A DNA stretch of 64,000 nt from positions 620,001 through 684,000 of the forward strand of contig NZ_BSTF01000002.1 in assembly GCF_030269365.1 (NCBI RefSeq), read 5' to 3'. Every line of letters starts with the position of its first letter. The first letter of the stretch is position 1. Positions 42,329 to 50,785 of the stretch are shown here, one piece after another. Source of the DNA: Lentzea sp. NBRC 102530. Its GTDB lineage: Bacteria; Actinomycetota; Actinomycetes; Mycobacteriales; Pseudonocardiaceae. The position numbers and the translations under genes are program-made. The notes below the pieces were generated by a model. It saw only the letters and a program-made list of their open reading frames with translations. It did not search any database and was not told the DNA's origin.

Positions 42329-44473
42329 GTGAGCGACTCGTCGAAGGTCGGCAGGCACGCGCGGGCGGTGCTGGCCGCCGCGGAGGCGTTCCGCGCCGAG
42401 GTCGCGGAGGTGCGCGGGGAACCGGACCGGTTGCGGGCGCTCGCCACCGCGCGCTACCAGGCGGTGCGGGACGGGCTCGTGGCCGAACGGCTCGGTGCCA
42501 TGCCGGTGGACAGGCTCCGCGACACCAGGGCGAACCTGCGGCTGAGCTCGCTGAAGGAGGCGGGGTACCGGACCGTCGCCGACGTCGCGCGGGCGGGCCT
42601 GGACCAACTCGACGGCGTGCCCGGCGTCGGCCGGCAGTCGGCCGAGCAGATCCTGGAGGTCGTGCGCGCCGTCGTCGACGGGGTCGTGCGCGACACGTCG
42701 GTGCGGCTGAACCCGGACCGGGCCGACCACGCCCAGACCGAACTGGTGCAGCTGCTGTCCAAGCTGCGCAGGGCGAACCAGCTCGTCGGTCCGTTGCGCG
42801 AGCCGCTCACCGACGTGCTCGGCAGGGTCGACGCCGACGTGCGGGCCGCGTCCCGCGCGTGGAGCCGGCTGCGGATGTTCTTCTCGACGGGCCGCACCCG
42901 GCGGGCCGCCCTCGACTCGCTCGACCGCCTCGAGGCGTTGCTGGCCGGCCGCGACGCGACGGCCCTGCGCGCGGTGGGCGCCCAGCTGCGGGTGCCGGAC
43001 CTCGATGCCCGTGCGCTGTGGCGCGACTACGAGCTCGACGCGGCCGCCTACACCACCCTGCTCGCCGACCTCGCCGGCCGGGACGCGGCGCCGGATCGCA
43101 GTGCCGCCAAGGGTTTCGTGCCGGCCGACATCGAGCACGAGGTCGACGCGACCACACTGGACACCAGCCTGCTGAAGGTGTCGTTGCGCGGCTACCAGGT
43201 GTTCGGGGCGAAGTTCGCGCTGGCCCGCAGGCGGGTGATCATCGGCGACGAGATGGGCCTGGGCAAGACGATCGAGGCCATCGCGGTGATGGCGAGCCTC
43301 ACCGCCGGCGGGCGCACCGGGTTCCTCGTGGTCTGCCCGGCGAGCGTGGTCGTCAACTGGGTCAACGAGATCGCGCGGCACAGCGACCTCGTGCCGCACC
43401 GCCTGCACGGCGCGGGCCGTGACAGCGCGGTCGGCGAGTGGCTGGCGCGCGGCGGCGTCGGCGTGACGACGTTCGGCACGCTGCCGAAACTGGTGCTGCC
43501 GAAGAAGTTCCGCCCGACCCTCGTCGTGGTCGACGAGGCGCACTACGTGAAGAACCCGGACACGCAACGCTCCCAGGCCGTCAACGCACTGGTGCAGCGC
43601 GCGGAACGGGCCATCCTGCTCACCGGCACGCCGATGGAGAACCGAGTCGAGGAGTTCCGCAACCTGGTCGCCTACCTCCAGCCCAGCGTCGCGGCCCGCA
43701 CCGGTGCCACCGACGCCGTGGTGGGGGCCAAGGCGTTCCGCCGCGTCGTCGCCCCGGTGTACCTGCGGCGCAACCAGGAGGACGTGCTGGGCGAGCTGCC
43801 GGAACTGCTGGAGGTCGAGGACTGGGTCGAGTTCGGGAAGCAGGACCGCGGCGCCTACCTCGACGCGGTGCGCGCCGGGAACCTGATGGCCATGCGCCGC
43901 GCCGCCTTCACCCCGCGCACCCCCACCGGTTCGGCCAAGCTCGAACGGCTGCTGGAGATCGTCGAGGAGTCCCGCGACAACGGCTGGAAGGTCGTGGTGT
44001 TCTCGTACTTCCACGACGTGCTGGACGCCGTCGCGGACCACGTGGAGGACGTCGTCGGCCCGCTCACCGGCGCGACCTCGGCGCAGGGCCGTCAGCAGCT
44101 GGTGGACGCGTTCACGGCACGCGAGGGACACGCGGTGCTGCTGGCGCAGATCGAGGCGGGCGGCGTGGGCCTCAACATCCAGGCCGCCTCCGTGGTGATC
44201 ATCGCCGAACCGCAGTGGAAGCCGAGCACCGAGGACCAGGCGATCGCGCGCTGCCACCGGATGGGCCAGGTCCGCAAGGTGCACGTGCACCGGTTGCTGG
44301 TCAAGGACAGCGTGGACGCGCGGGTGCGGGAGATCCGCGACCACAAGACGTTGCTGTTCGACCACTACGCGCGGGAGAGCGACACGAAGCACTCCCACGC
44401 GAGCGCGCTGGACTCCGCGGTGTCGGTGGAGCAACGGGTGGTGCTGGCCGAACAGCAGCGTCTGGGGCTCTAG
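42329..44473 (+). CDS. SNF2-type DEAD/DEAH helicase with N-terminal HhH region
   Basis: A 714-residue ATP-dependent helicase-like enzyme. The N-terminus has a helix-hairpin-helix stretch ('LDQLDGVPGVGRQSAEQILE'). The SNF2 motor starts with 'RRVIIGDEMGLGKTIEAIAV' (Walker A), 'VVVDEAHYVKNP' (DEAH box), 'ILLTGTPMENRVEEFRNL', and the C-domain 'QIEAGGVGLNIQAAS', 'DQAIARCHRMGQVRKVHVHR'. Such enzymes remodel DNA-protein complexes and help in repair or conflict with foreign DNA. GTG start. It lies 25 bp after the YbjN-like gene. Confidence 0.9.
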   Translation: MSDSSKVGRHARAVLAAAEAFRAEVAEVRGEPDRLRALATARYQAVRDGLVAERLGAMPVDRLRDTRANLRLSSLKEAGYRTVADVARAGLDQLDGVPGVGRQSAEQILEVVRAVVDGVVRDTSVRLNPDRADHAQTELVQLLSKLRRANQLVGPLREPLTDVLGRVDADVRAASRAWSRLRMFFSTGRTRRAALDSLDRLEALLAGRDATALRAVGAQLRVPDLDARALWRDYELDAAAYTTLLADLAGRDAAPDRSAAKGFVPADIEHEVDATTLDTSLLKVSLRGYQVFGAKFALARRRVIIGDEMGLGKTIEAIAVMASLTAGGRTGFLVVCPASVVVNWVNEIARHSDLVPHRLHGAGRDSAVGEWLARGGVGVTTFGTLPKLVLPKKFRPTLVVVDEAHYVKNPDTQRSQAVNALVQRAERAILLTGTPMENRVEEFRNLVAYLQPSVAARTGATDAVVGAKAFRRVVAPVYLRRNQEDVLGELPELLEVEDWVEFGKQDRGAYLDAVRAGNLMAMRRAAFTPRTPTGSAKLERLLEIVEESRDNGWKVVVFSYFHDVLDAVADHVEDVVGPLTGATSAQGRQQLVDAFTAREGHAVLLAQIEAGGVGLNIQAASVVIIAEPQWKPSTEDQAIARCHRMGQVRKVHVHRLLVKDSVDARVREIRDHKTLLFDHYARESDTKHSHASALDSAVSVEQRVVLAEQQRLGL

Positions 44474-44508
44474 TGGTGTGACTCGGAACGTGGGCGAGGC
44501 ACCACTAG
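44470..44508. terminator. Bidirectional stem-loop overlapping two convergent stop codons
   Basis: The arms CTAGTGGTG (44470-44478) and CACCACTAG (44500-44508) pair perfectly around a 21-nt loop. The left TAG is the stop codon of the helicase, and the right arm holds the stop codon of the peptidase E-like gene on the other strand. It probably acts as a shared terminator. Confidence 0.5.
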
Positions 44509-45167
44509 CCAGGGAACCTGGTCCACTGTCCTTCGGAGACCACCGCGACGGCGTCGTCGACGACCTTGATGGCCGTCTGCTCGTCGATCGCGTAGGCCGG
44601 GCCGTCGAGGTCGGCGGCCCACCGCTCGGCGTCGGCCGGGGTGTTCGTGGGAAACGCGTTGAGGTGCGGGAAGATCGAGAAGTCGACTACCCCGAGGGTG
44701 CGGTCGTCGGGCGCGGACGGCCACTCGACGAAGTACGAGCCGATCCGGGGCGTCATCACCATGCTGCCGGCGCTCACGCCCACCCAGACCGTGTCGGTCA
44801 GCGAGGGCAGCAGGTCGGCCAGCCCTGACTCGCGCATCCAGTGGCACAGGTAGGTCGCGTCGCCGCCGTCGACGAGGAGCACGTCCGCCTGCTGGACCCA
44901 GGGAATCCACCGCGACGCCCCGATCGAGGGCAGGGCGGTGAGTTCGAGGACGCCGAGCGACTTCCAGCCCAGGCCGGAGAAGTGCTGCCACCTCGGTTCG
45001 GCCGCCACGAAACCGCGCACCGACGCCGGTCCGCACAGCGGATGGCCCCACTGGGCCGTGGGCACGCAGAGGGCGTGGCACTCGGAGATCGGCTTGCCGA
45101 GGAGCCCCAGCAGTGCCGAGTGGATGGTCGGGTTCGTGACGCCACCCGAGGTGAGCAGGAGTTTCAT
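44505..45167 (-). CDS. Peptidase E-like protein (S51 family)
   Basis: A 220-residue protein of the dipeptidase E / cyanophycinase-like family with a class I glutamine amidotransferase-like fold. 'LLLTSGGVTNPTIHSALLGL' opens the protein, 'ADVLLVDGGDATYLCHWMRE' lies in the middle, and the nucleophile serine is in 'VWVGVSAGSMVMTPRI'. It would cleave N-terminal aspartyl dipeptides or a related linkage. The gene starts 8 bp after the stop of the LRR gene, so they are co-transcribed. Confidence 0.85.
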   Translation of the reverse strand: MKLLLTSGGVTNPTIHSALLGLLGKPISECHALCVPTAQWGHPLCGPASVRGFVAAEPRWQHFSGLGWKSLGVLELTALPSIGASRWIPWVQQADVLLVDGGDATYLCHWMRESGLADLLPSLTDTVWVGVSAGSMVMTPRIGSYFVEWPSAPDDRTLGVVDFSIFPHLNAFPTNTPADAERWAADLDGPAYAIDEQTAIKVVDDAVAVVSEGQWTRFPG

Positions 45168-45175
45168 GAGCCGCC

Positions 45176-46084
45176 CTACGAGTACTCGATGTCGAGTTGT
45201 GCGAAGCCGTGTGCCTCGAACAACGCCTTTCCGGCCTTCTTGAACGGGTTGCCGCAGTCGACGAACTCGACGCTCGCCAGGTTCGGGCAGTCCAGCAACG
45301 CTTCGACGTTCACGATCCTCTTCGAGTTCAGGACGGTCAGCTGGGTCAGCGCGGGCAGCTCCTGGAACACCGCGCAGTCGATCTCGGCGCGGATCCCGTT
45401 GAGGCGCAACGACTCCAGCGTCGGGATCGTGGTGAGCCGGGCGATCGGGAAGTCGCGTCCGGTGCCGCCGATCTCCAACGCGCGCAGCGGCGCCACCACG
45501 TGGGCGACCACGTCGGAGTTCTTCACGTCCACCACCTCGAGGTGCCGCAACGACGGCAGGTCGGCGAGCTGGCGCAGCACCGCGGCGTCCCCGGACACGT
45601 TGGTGCGCAGGAACTCCAGCGGCGGCAGCGGGTCGACCACCCTGGGCAGCCGCGGGGTGGTGAACGAGCTGACCCAGAGCAGCGCGCGCAACGCCGGGAG
45701 GGCGGTGTCGGCGGCGAGGGGGAGCGGCGGGGCCTGGCCGTCGTCGTTGCCGATCACGAGCGACGTCAACTCCGGCGACTTCAGGTGTGCGACGAGCCGT
45801 GCGGGCACCGTCAGGGATCGCAGGTTCACCAGGTCCGGCAGGTAGGCGGGCAGCACCGCCTTGCTCAGCTGTGCCGTCGTGGGGCACAGGGCGAGGCTGC
45901 GGATCCGTGCCCTGTGCTCGGGGCGTGGCGCGCGGCCCCACGGGATCCGGACGGCGCCGTCCTCGACGAGGTGGTCGCACTCGTCGGCGTTGCCGACGCA
46001 GAAGTACCCGTCGCGGCCGAACGGGCCGAGGTACCGCTCACGGCTGGTGCTGAAGACGTCGACACCTGTCACGCCGAGCATCAT
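45176..46084 (-). CDS. Leucine-rich-repeat protein
   Basis: A 302-residue protein with at least six LRR-like segments of 20-30 residues: 'LPDLVNLRSLTVP', 'SPELTSLVIGND', 'LPALRALLWVSSF', 'LPSLRHLEVVDVKN', 'IPTLESLRLNGI', 'LPALTQLTVLNSKRI' and 'CPNLASVEFVDCGN'. No signal peptide is seen. It probably recognises a protein partner. It is in one operon with the peptidase E gene; the pair may act together, but no system of this kind is known to me. Confidence 0.8.
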   Translation of the reverse strand: MMLGVTGVDVFSTSRERYLGPFGRDGYFCVGNADECDHLVEDGAVRIPWGRAPRPEHRARIRSLALCPTTAQLSKAVLPAYLPDLVNLRSLTVPARLVAHLKSPELTSLVIGNDDGQAPPLPLAADTALPALRALLWVSSFTTPRLPRVVDPLPPLEFLRTNVSGDAAVLRQLADLPSLRHLEVVDVKNSDVVAHVVAPLRALEIGGTGRDFPIARLTTIPTLESLRLNGIRAEIDCAVFQELPALTQLTVLNSKRIVNVEALLDCPNLASVEFVDCGNPFKKAGKALFEAHGFAQLDIEYS

Positions 46085-46246
46085 CCAGCACGGGTTCGGA
46101 CCGTTCGGAAGTGAGGCCCGCCGCCGAACGGAGTAGAAATGCGGTCGCGGCGAAAATCATTGCATTTGCTTCGGAAGTACCCGTGCCTTGGAATGCTTTT
46201 GGATGGCATGATGCCGTTAACGGTGACACGTTGTGGCAGGAGAAGG

Positions 46247-46735
46247 ATGAAGCGTTTGTTCAAGGTTGTCGCTGTGGTGTCGTCCGTGGTCGCGTTGACG
46301 TTCTCAATGGGAGCGGCCGCGCAGGCTTCGGTGTCCCAGGGCTACATCAGCGGCGCCGGCACCGTGACCGACGACTGGGGTGACGAGGGCGAGCTGTCGC
46401 GGTCCACGTTCCCCAACAGCTCCGCGACGGGCATCTGGCAGAAGGTGCTCTACGCGGACGGGTACCTCACCGTCAACGACATCGACTGCCGGTTCGGGCA
46501 GGACACCGAGGCGGCCACCAGGAGGTGGCAGGCGGCCAGGAGCCTCGGCGACGACGGCCGCGTGGGTCCGCAGACCTTCGGTCGTGCCGACAACCAGCTC
46601 CGGGCCACCAGTGATCCGGAGATCTTCCGGTACGACGGCACCGCCCGCGACGAGTACTTCCTGCGGGTCAACGGTCGTTACGAATTGTTTCCGGGGCATG
46701 TCGCGTACTACCGGTCCATCTCGTCCGCGTGCTGA
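46247..46735 (+). CDS. Secreted peptidoglycan-binding-like protein
   Basis: A 162-residue exported protein with AGGAGAAGG at the right place before the ATG. A signal peptide (residues 1-28, 'AAAQAS') is followed by a short PGB1-like domain: 'GIWQKVLYADGYL', then 'DCRFGQDTEAATRRWQAARS' and 'LGDDGRVGPQTFGRADNQL'. This is the FG..T..A...WQ...GL..DG.VGP.T signature of peptidoglycan-binding domain 1. The tail after this has no known domain. It probably attaches to the cell wall. Confidence 0.78.
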   Translation: MKRLFKVVAVVSSVVALTFSMGAAAQASVSQGYISGAGTVTDDWGDEGELSRSTFPNSSATGIWQKVLYADGYLTVNDIDCRFGQDTEAATRRWQAARSLGDDGRVGPQTFGRADNQLRATSDPEIFRYDGTARDEYFLRVNGRYELFPGHVAYYRSISSAC

Positions 46736-46783
46736 CGGACTCGTGTTCGTGAGTTGAACCGGTACTTTTTCTGAACACGAGCG

Positions 46784-46819
46784 ATTCCGGCGGATCCGCG
46801 CATTTCGGTCCGCCGGAAT
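46784..46819. terminator. Terminator-like hairpin after the peptidoglycan-binding gene
   Basis: The arms ATTCCGGCGGA (46784-46794) and TCCGCCGGAAT (46809-46819) are a perfect 11-bp inverted repeat with a 14-nt loop, ~50 bp after the stop codon. A second inverted repeat, TCGTGTTC (46741-46748) and GAACACGA (46773-46780), lies between. Confidence 0.65.
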
Positions 46820-46950
46820 TGTCGTGCGCAATTGAAGGCTAATTGTTCACCGCGTCGGGTGCGGGTTGGTCTCGTCGGAGCAGCTGCCGGACCGGGCGGG
46901 CCTGGGACGCTCGCGGAACTCGTTGCGTCGCTGGGGGAACGCGCCTGTGC

Positions 46951-47139
46951 GGCGACCGCGCCACGCTGCCGATCGCGGGTGACGACGAATCCGCCAAGGC
47001 CGAGGTGACGCGGTTGCTGGACGCGCTCGGCTTCGACGCGCTCGACCACGGCACCCCGGCCGGCAGCTGGCGCAGCGAGCGCGACATGCCCGCGTACGTC
47101 GTGCCGTACCACGAGCCCGCGCCGGAAGGCGCACGAGGC
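46951..47139 (+). pseudogene. C-terminal remnant of an F420-reductase/NAD(P)-binding protein
   Basis: The 429-bp gap before the HEAT gene keeps one recognisable stretch: 'RATLPIAGDDESAKAEVTRL' then LLDALGFDALDHGTPAGSW and RSERDMPAYVVPYHEP. This is the typical end of NADPH-dependent F420-reductase-like proteins (GDD..AK..V..L....GFD..D.G.L...W....). No N-terminal Rossmann motif remains upstream, and no start is present. It is a dead fragment. Confidence 0.7.
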
Positions 47140-47164
47140 CGTCGGCATCAGCCGGTTCTGAAGG

Positions 47165-48430
47165 CTATTGCCCGGCCGTCAGCACGGCGACGGTCTCCCG
47201 CAGCACCTCGACGACCTCGTTCGCCCGCAGCCGCACCACGCCCTCGCGGTCGCCGACGCCGTCGATGCGCGAGCGCAGCCGGTACCGCACCGTGCCGTCC
47301 GGTTCCCTTCGGGCGGACAGGTCCTCGGTGGTGGGACCCCAGCGCCCGAACTCCGCCGAGCGCCCGGCGATGTCGGCCCGCAGCGAATGCACGAACGCGG
47401 GCACGTACGCGGTGTTGTCGAACGGCGTCACGACCGCGTTGTCCAGCCACACCGTGCACGTGCGCAGCCGCGGCCCGAGCGGGTCCACCGGTCCGATCTC
47501 CACCGCGAACCGCACCCGGTCGCCGATCAGCAGGTCCGTCACACCCCACCGCGCGACGTCGAAGTCGAAGTCGAGCGCCGCGATCAACTCGTCCGTTGTG
47601 GACTGATCGAGCGCGAAGGACTCGGGCACGTCCACGAAACCCAGGCGCTCCAGCGCATCGCGGTCGACGACGTCGAGGTTGCGCAGCGCGGGCACGTGCA
47701 CGCGGTCGGGTCCGGACAGCCGGACGCCGGCCGCGTGCACGCGTGCGGACCGAAGGTGCGGCGCCGAGTGGTCGGCCGCGCCCAGTTCGACGGCGAAACC
47801 GCCGCGGTCGCCGTACACCCCGGCCGTCCGCACACTGGAAGCGCTGCGCAACTCGTCGGCCACCGCGCGGTGCCGCACCGGATCGTCGCCGCTCAGCCGG
47901 GTGAAACCCCGGTGCTTCGCGATGTCGGCCCGCGCCCCGGTCAGGCCGAGCAGGCCGTTGCCGCAGTGGTAGCGCACCAGGTACTCCGGGTCGAGCACGC
48001 CGCGGTGCAGCGCCGCCACCGAGCGAGGTGTGCTCGGCAGCGCCGCGAGTGCCAACGCCGCGTGGATCCGGTCGCCCCAGTGCCCACCGCCTTCGAGCAC
48101 CGCGACCACTTCGGACACGTGCTCGTCGTCCCCCGTCATCTCGTGCAGCACCTGTGCGATGCGCACCCGGAGCGTGCCCTCGGCCGACGGCAGGGCGGAC
48201 CGCAGCACCGCCGCGGTGTCCGACGGCGCACGACCGGCGCGGGCCAGCGCGCCCAGCGACTCGACCGCGACGTGGTCACCCTCGCCGAGGCCGGCCCGCA
48301 GCATCCGCTCCGCCCGCTCCGGTTCGCGTGCGTGCTCGTTGACGAGGGCGTCGACGTCGGCGCCCTCGTGCCACACCAGGTACGGGTCTCCGAACACCTC
48401 ACGGCGGAACTCGTGCCACGCGTCGTTCAC
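47165..48430 (-). CDS. HEAT-repeat protein
   Basis: A 421-residue soluble protein whose first ~220 residues are alpha-helical repeats of HEAT/armadillo type ('VAVESLGALARAGRAPSDTA', 'RIHAALALAALPSTPRSVAA', 'YLVRYHCGNGLLGLTGARAD'). The later part is strand-rich with several 'RFAVEIG'-like segments. It starts at a GTG that overlaps the stop of the DUF6326 gene (GTGA). HEAT proteins of this kind often bind other proteins; no partner can be named. Confidence 0.75.
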   Translation of the reverse strand: MNDAWHEFRREVFGDPYLVWHEGADVDALVNEHAREPERAERMLRAGLGEGDHVAVESLGALARAGRAPSDTAAVLRSALPSAEGTLRVRIAQVLHEMTGDDEHVSEVVAVLEGGGHWGDRIHAALALAALPSTPRSVAALHRGVLDPEYLVRYHCGNGLLGLTGARADIAKHRGFTRLSGDDPVRHRAVADELRSASSVRTAGVYGDRGGFAVELGAADHSAPHLRSARVHAAGVRLSGPDRVHVPALRNLDVVDRDALERLGFVDVPESFALDQSTTDELIAALDFDFDVARWGVTDLLIGDRVRFAVEIGPVDPLGPRLRTCTVWLDNAVVTPFDNTAYVPAFVHSLRADIAGRSAEFGRWGPTTEDLSARREPDGTVRYRLRSRIDGVGDREGVVRLRANEVVEVLRETVAVLTAGQ

Positions 48431-48858
48431 GCGGCTGAGACTACTGCCGGCCACCTCCACGCGACGCGGGCGACGACGGCCAGGAGCACCGCTTCGGCGA
48501 GGCTGCCGAGGATGTAGTAGATCCACGTCTCGCCGATGCACGACGCGAGGATGCTGACCAGGTAGAGGCAGCTGGCCACGATGTTGACCATGCGGTTGAC
48601 CCGCGGCCTGAGCGTCAACGTCAGCACGACCATGAGGATCGGCGGCACGATGTAGCCGGTGGTCGCGATCAGGAACGCCTGATCGATGACGAACGGCGTG
48701 TTCGCCACCCTGCCGTCGAGGACGCCCTGGATGAGGTCGGCACGGAAGAACCCGAAGATGTCGACGTAGGCGAACAGGAACAGCGTCGTGATCCACAGCC
48801 CGCAGAGCACGAGCTTCACGTCGATCGGGGTGTCTTGGTACTGCTTCGGTGTCGTCAC
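48427..48858 (-). CDS. DUF6326-type membrane protein
   Basis: A 143-residue membrane protein with four helices. The sequence 'DVKLVLCGLWITTLFLFAYV' and 'RADLIQGVLDG', 'LTLRPRVNRMVNIVASCLYL' and 'AWRWP' at the end match the DUF6326 family (conserved KL.LSALW.. and KP.VNR..N). The function is unknown. Its 3' end overlaps the HEAT gene by a GTGA, so both are made together, perhaps as a membrane-bound pair. Its gene start faces away from the two-component system. Confidence 0.7.
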   Translation of the reverse strand: MTTPKQYQDTPIDVKLVLCGLWITTLFLFAYVDIFGFFRADLIQGVLDGRVANTPFVIDQAFLIATTGYIVPPILMVVLTLTLRPRVNRMVNIVASCLYLVSILASCIGETWIYYILGSLAEAVLLAVVARVAWRWPAVVSAA

Positions 48859-49018
48859 GGGGCGTGCTCCTCATGCTTGGTTGAGGAGACCCAGTGTCGG
48901 CACGCGGGACCGGCGGCACACCAGGGTGACGGCCAGTGCCGCCCTGGCCGTTCGGCCAGGTCCCGGCCTGTCCGCGCGGGTGATCCGCCGGCCCGTCCGA
49001 CGCCCTAACCTGGTGCGG

Positions 49019-50125
49019 GTGAGGACGGATCCGGACCGCGGGGGCGACTGGGCGCTCGCCGCGGTGGTGACGGCGGCGACGCTGGTGGAAGTCGCCGTGC
49101 GCGACGAGATGACGTGGCGCCCCGCCGGGGTGCTGGCCGGGCTGACGGTGGCGTTCGCGTTGCTGTGGCGGCGAGTCCGCCCGCTGGCCGCCGTGGCGCT
49201 GGGGTTCGGCGGGGTGACGGCGATCGACCTGGCGGCGGTGCTCGCCGGTGGCGGGCCCGTTTCGCTGAACGCCGCCTCGTTCTCCCTGCTGCTCGTGTAC
49301 TCGCTGTTCCGCTGGGGAACGAGCCCGCAGAAGGCGGTCGGGTCGGTGATCGTGCTGCTGGCGTGGCTCGTGGCGGTGACGACCGACTTCCCCGGTGCCG
49401 TCGACGCGGTCGGCGGTCTGGGCGTGTTGCTGTTCGCCGCCGCACTGGGCGTCCTGGTCCGCTACCGCGGCATCGTCCGCTCCCAGGAGGTCGAGCGGAT
49501 CCGGTCCCGCGAAAGGGAGATGCTGGCCCGGGAGCTGCACGACACGGTCGCCCACCACGTGTCCGCCATCGCGGTGCAGGCCCAGGCGGGACGGTTCCTG
49601 GCCGGGTCGCACGACCTCGACGGAGCCGGCCAGGCCCTGGAGGTCATCGAGGCGGAGGCGTCGCGCACGCTGGCGGAGATGCGCACGATGGTCGGTTCGC
49701 TGAGGCGGGACGCACCCGAGGTGCTCGTCCAGCGCGGCCTCGCCGACATCGAGGACCTGGTTGCGGTGCAAGGGGATCAGCGGTTGCGGATCGACGTCGA
49801 ACGGTCCGGCGACCTCGCCGGCCTGCGCCCGTCGGTCGAGGCGGCGCTGTACCGGGTCGCCCAGGAGTCGATCACCAACGCGCAGCGGCACGCCCGGCAC
49901 GCGAGCAGGGTGCACGTGCTCGTGGACGGCGGCACCGACGCGGTGCGGCTGAGCGTCAGCGACGACGGTGAGCGCGGGCTGTCGAACTTCCGCGTGCCGG
50001 GCTACGGACTCGTGGGCATGGCCGAACGCGTGACGCTGCTCGGCGGCACCCTCGAAGCGGGGTTCGGCCCGGACCACGGCTGGACCGTCCACGCGGTGAT
50101 CCCGAGACGAGAGGCGCTCGCATGA
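49019..50125 (+). CDS. NarL-type sensor histidine kinase, paralogue of the one at 27 kb
   Basis: A membrane kinase of ~368 residues; I took GTG 49019, and a GTG six bases upstream is an equal alternative. Hydrophobic helices fill residues ~10-145. 'RELHDTVAHHVSAIAVQAQA' holds phosphoacceptor His174, and 'AQESITNAQRHARHASRVHV' and 'GYGLVGMAERVTLLGGTLEA' form the ATPase. It is clearly a paralogue of the kinase at 27197 with conserved order. It overlaps its response regulator by an ATGA. Confidence 0.9.
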   Translation: MRTDPDRGGDWALAAVVTAATLVEVAVRDEMTWRPAGVLAGLTVAFALLWRRVRPLAAVALGFGGVTAIDLAAVLAGGGPVSLNAASFSLLLVYSLFRWGTSPQKAVGSVIVLLAWLVAVTTDFPGAVDAVGGLGVLLFAAALGVLVRYRGIVRSQEVERIRSREREMLARELHDTVAHHVSAIAVQAQAGRFLAGSHDLDGAGQALEVIEAEASRTLAEMRTMVGSLRRDAPEVLVQRGLADIEDLVAVQGDQRLRIDVERSGDLAGLRPSVEAALYRVAQESITNAQRHARHASRVHVLVDGGTDAVRLSVSDDGERGLSNFRVPGYGLVGMAERVTLLGGTLEAGFGPDHGWTVHAVIPRREALA

Positions 50126-50781
50126 GCATCCGCGTGATCATCGCCGACGACCAGGACATCGTCCGGGCGGGACTGACCACGATCCTGAACGGCCAGCCCG
50201 GCATCGAGGTGGTCGGTCAGGCCGCCGACGGCACCGAGGCCGTGGCGCTCGCCCGCAGGCTGCGCCCCGACGTGTGCCTGTTCGACATCCGGATGCCGCG
50301 CCTCGACGGCGTCGAGGCCACCCGCCTGCTCGCGGGACCCGACGTCGAGGACCCGCTGGCCGTCGTCGTCATCACCACCTTCGACACCGACGAGAACGTC
50401 AGCGGCGCGCTGAAAGCCGGCGCGAGGGGGTTCCTGCTCAAGGACGCCGGGCCGGCGCTGCTGGTCCAGGCCGTGCACGCCGCCGCCGAGGGCGACGCGC
50501 TGATCGTCCCCAGCGTCACCGCCCGCCTGCTCGCCCGCTTCGCCGACTCGGCGCCCACCTCGAGGAGGCGGGCCGAGCCGCTCGTCGCGCTGACCGACCG
50601 GGAGGAGGAGGTCGCGCTGACCGTCGCGAGAGGACTGACCAACGCCGAGATCGCCGACGAACTCCACATCAGCCTCAGCACGGTCAAGTTCCACCTCGCG
50701 AGCCTGATGACCAAGATCAGCGCCCGCAACCGCGTCCAGATCGCCATCTGGGCCTACGAAACCCGGCGTGTCAAGCCCTGA
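50122..50781 (+). CDS. NarL/LuxR-family response regulator, paralogue of 28318-29016
   Basis: A 219-residue regulator with phosphoacceptor Asp55 in 'LFDIRMPR', lysine in 'GFLLKDAGP', and the HTH 'LTDREEEVALTVARGLTNAE' and 'LSTVKFHLASLMTKISARNR'. The receiver domain is very similar to that of the regulator at 28318, and a recent duplication or shared ancestry is clear. The recognition helix differs at TVKFHLASLM against TVKSHLTSLM, so targets may differ. Confidence 0.9.
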   Translation: MSIRVIIADDQDIVRAGLTTILNGQPGIEVVGQAADGTEAVALARRLRPDVCLFDIRMPRLDGVEATRLLAGPDVEDPLAVVVITTFDTDENVSGALKAGARGFLLKDAGPALLVQAVHAAAEGDALIVPSVTARLLARFADSAPTSRRRAEPLVALTDREEEVALTVARGLTNAEIADELHISLSTVKFHLASLMTKISARNRVQIAIWAYETRRVKP

Positions 50782-50785
50782 CCGG

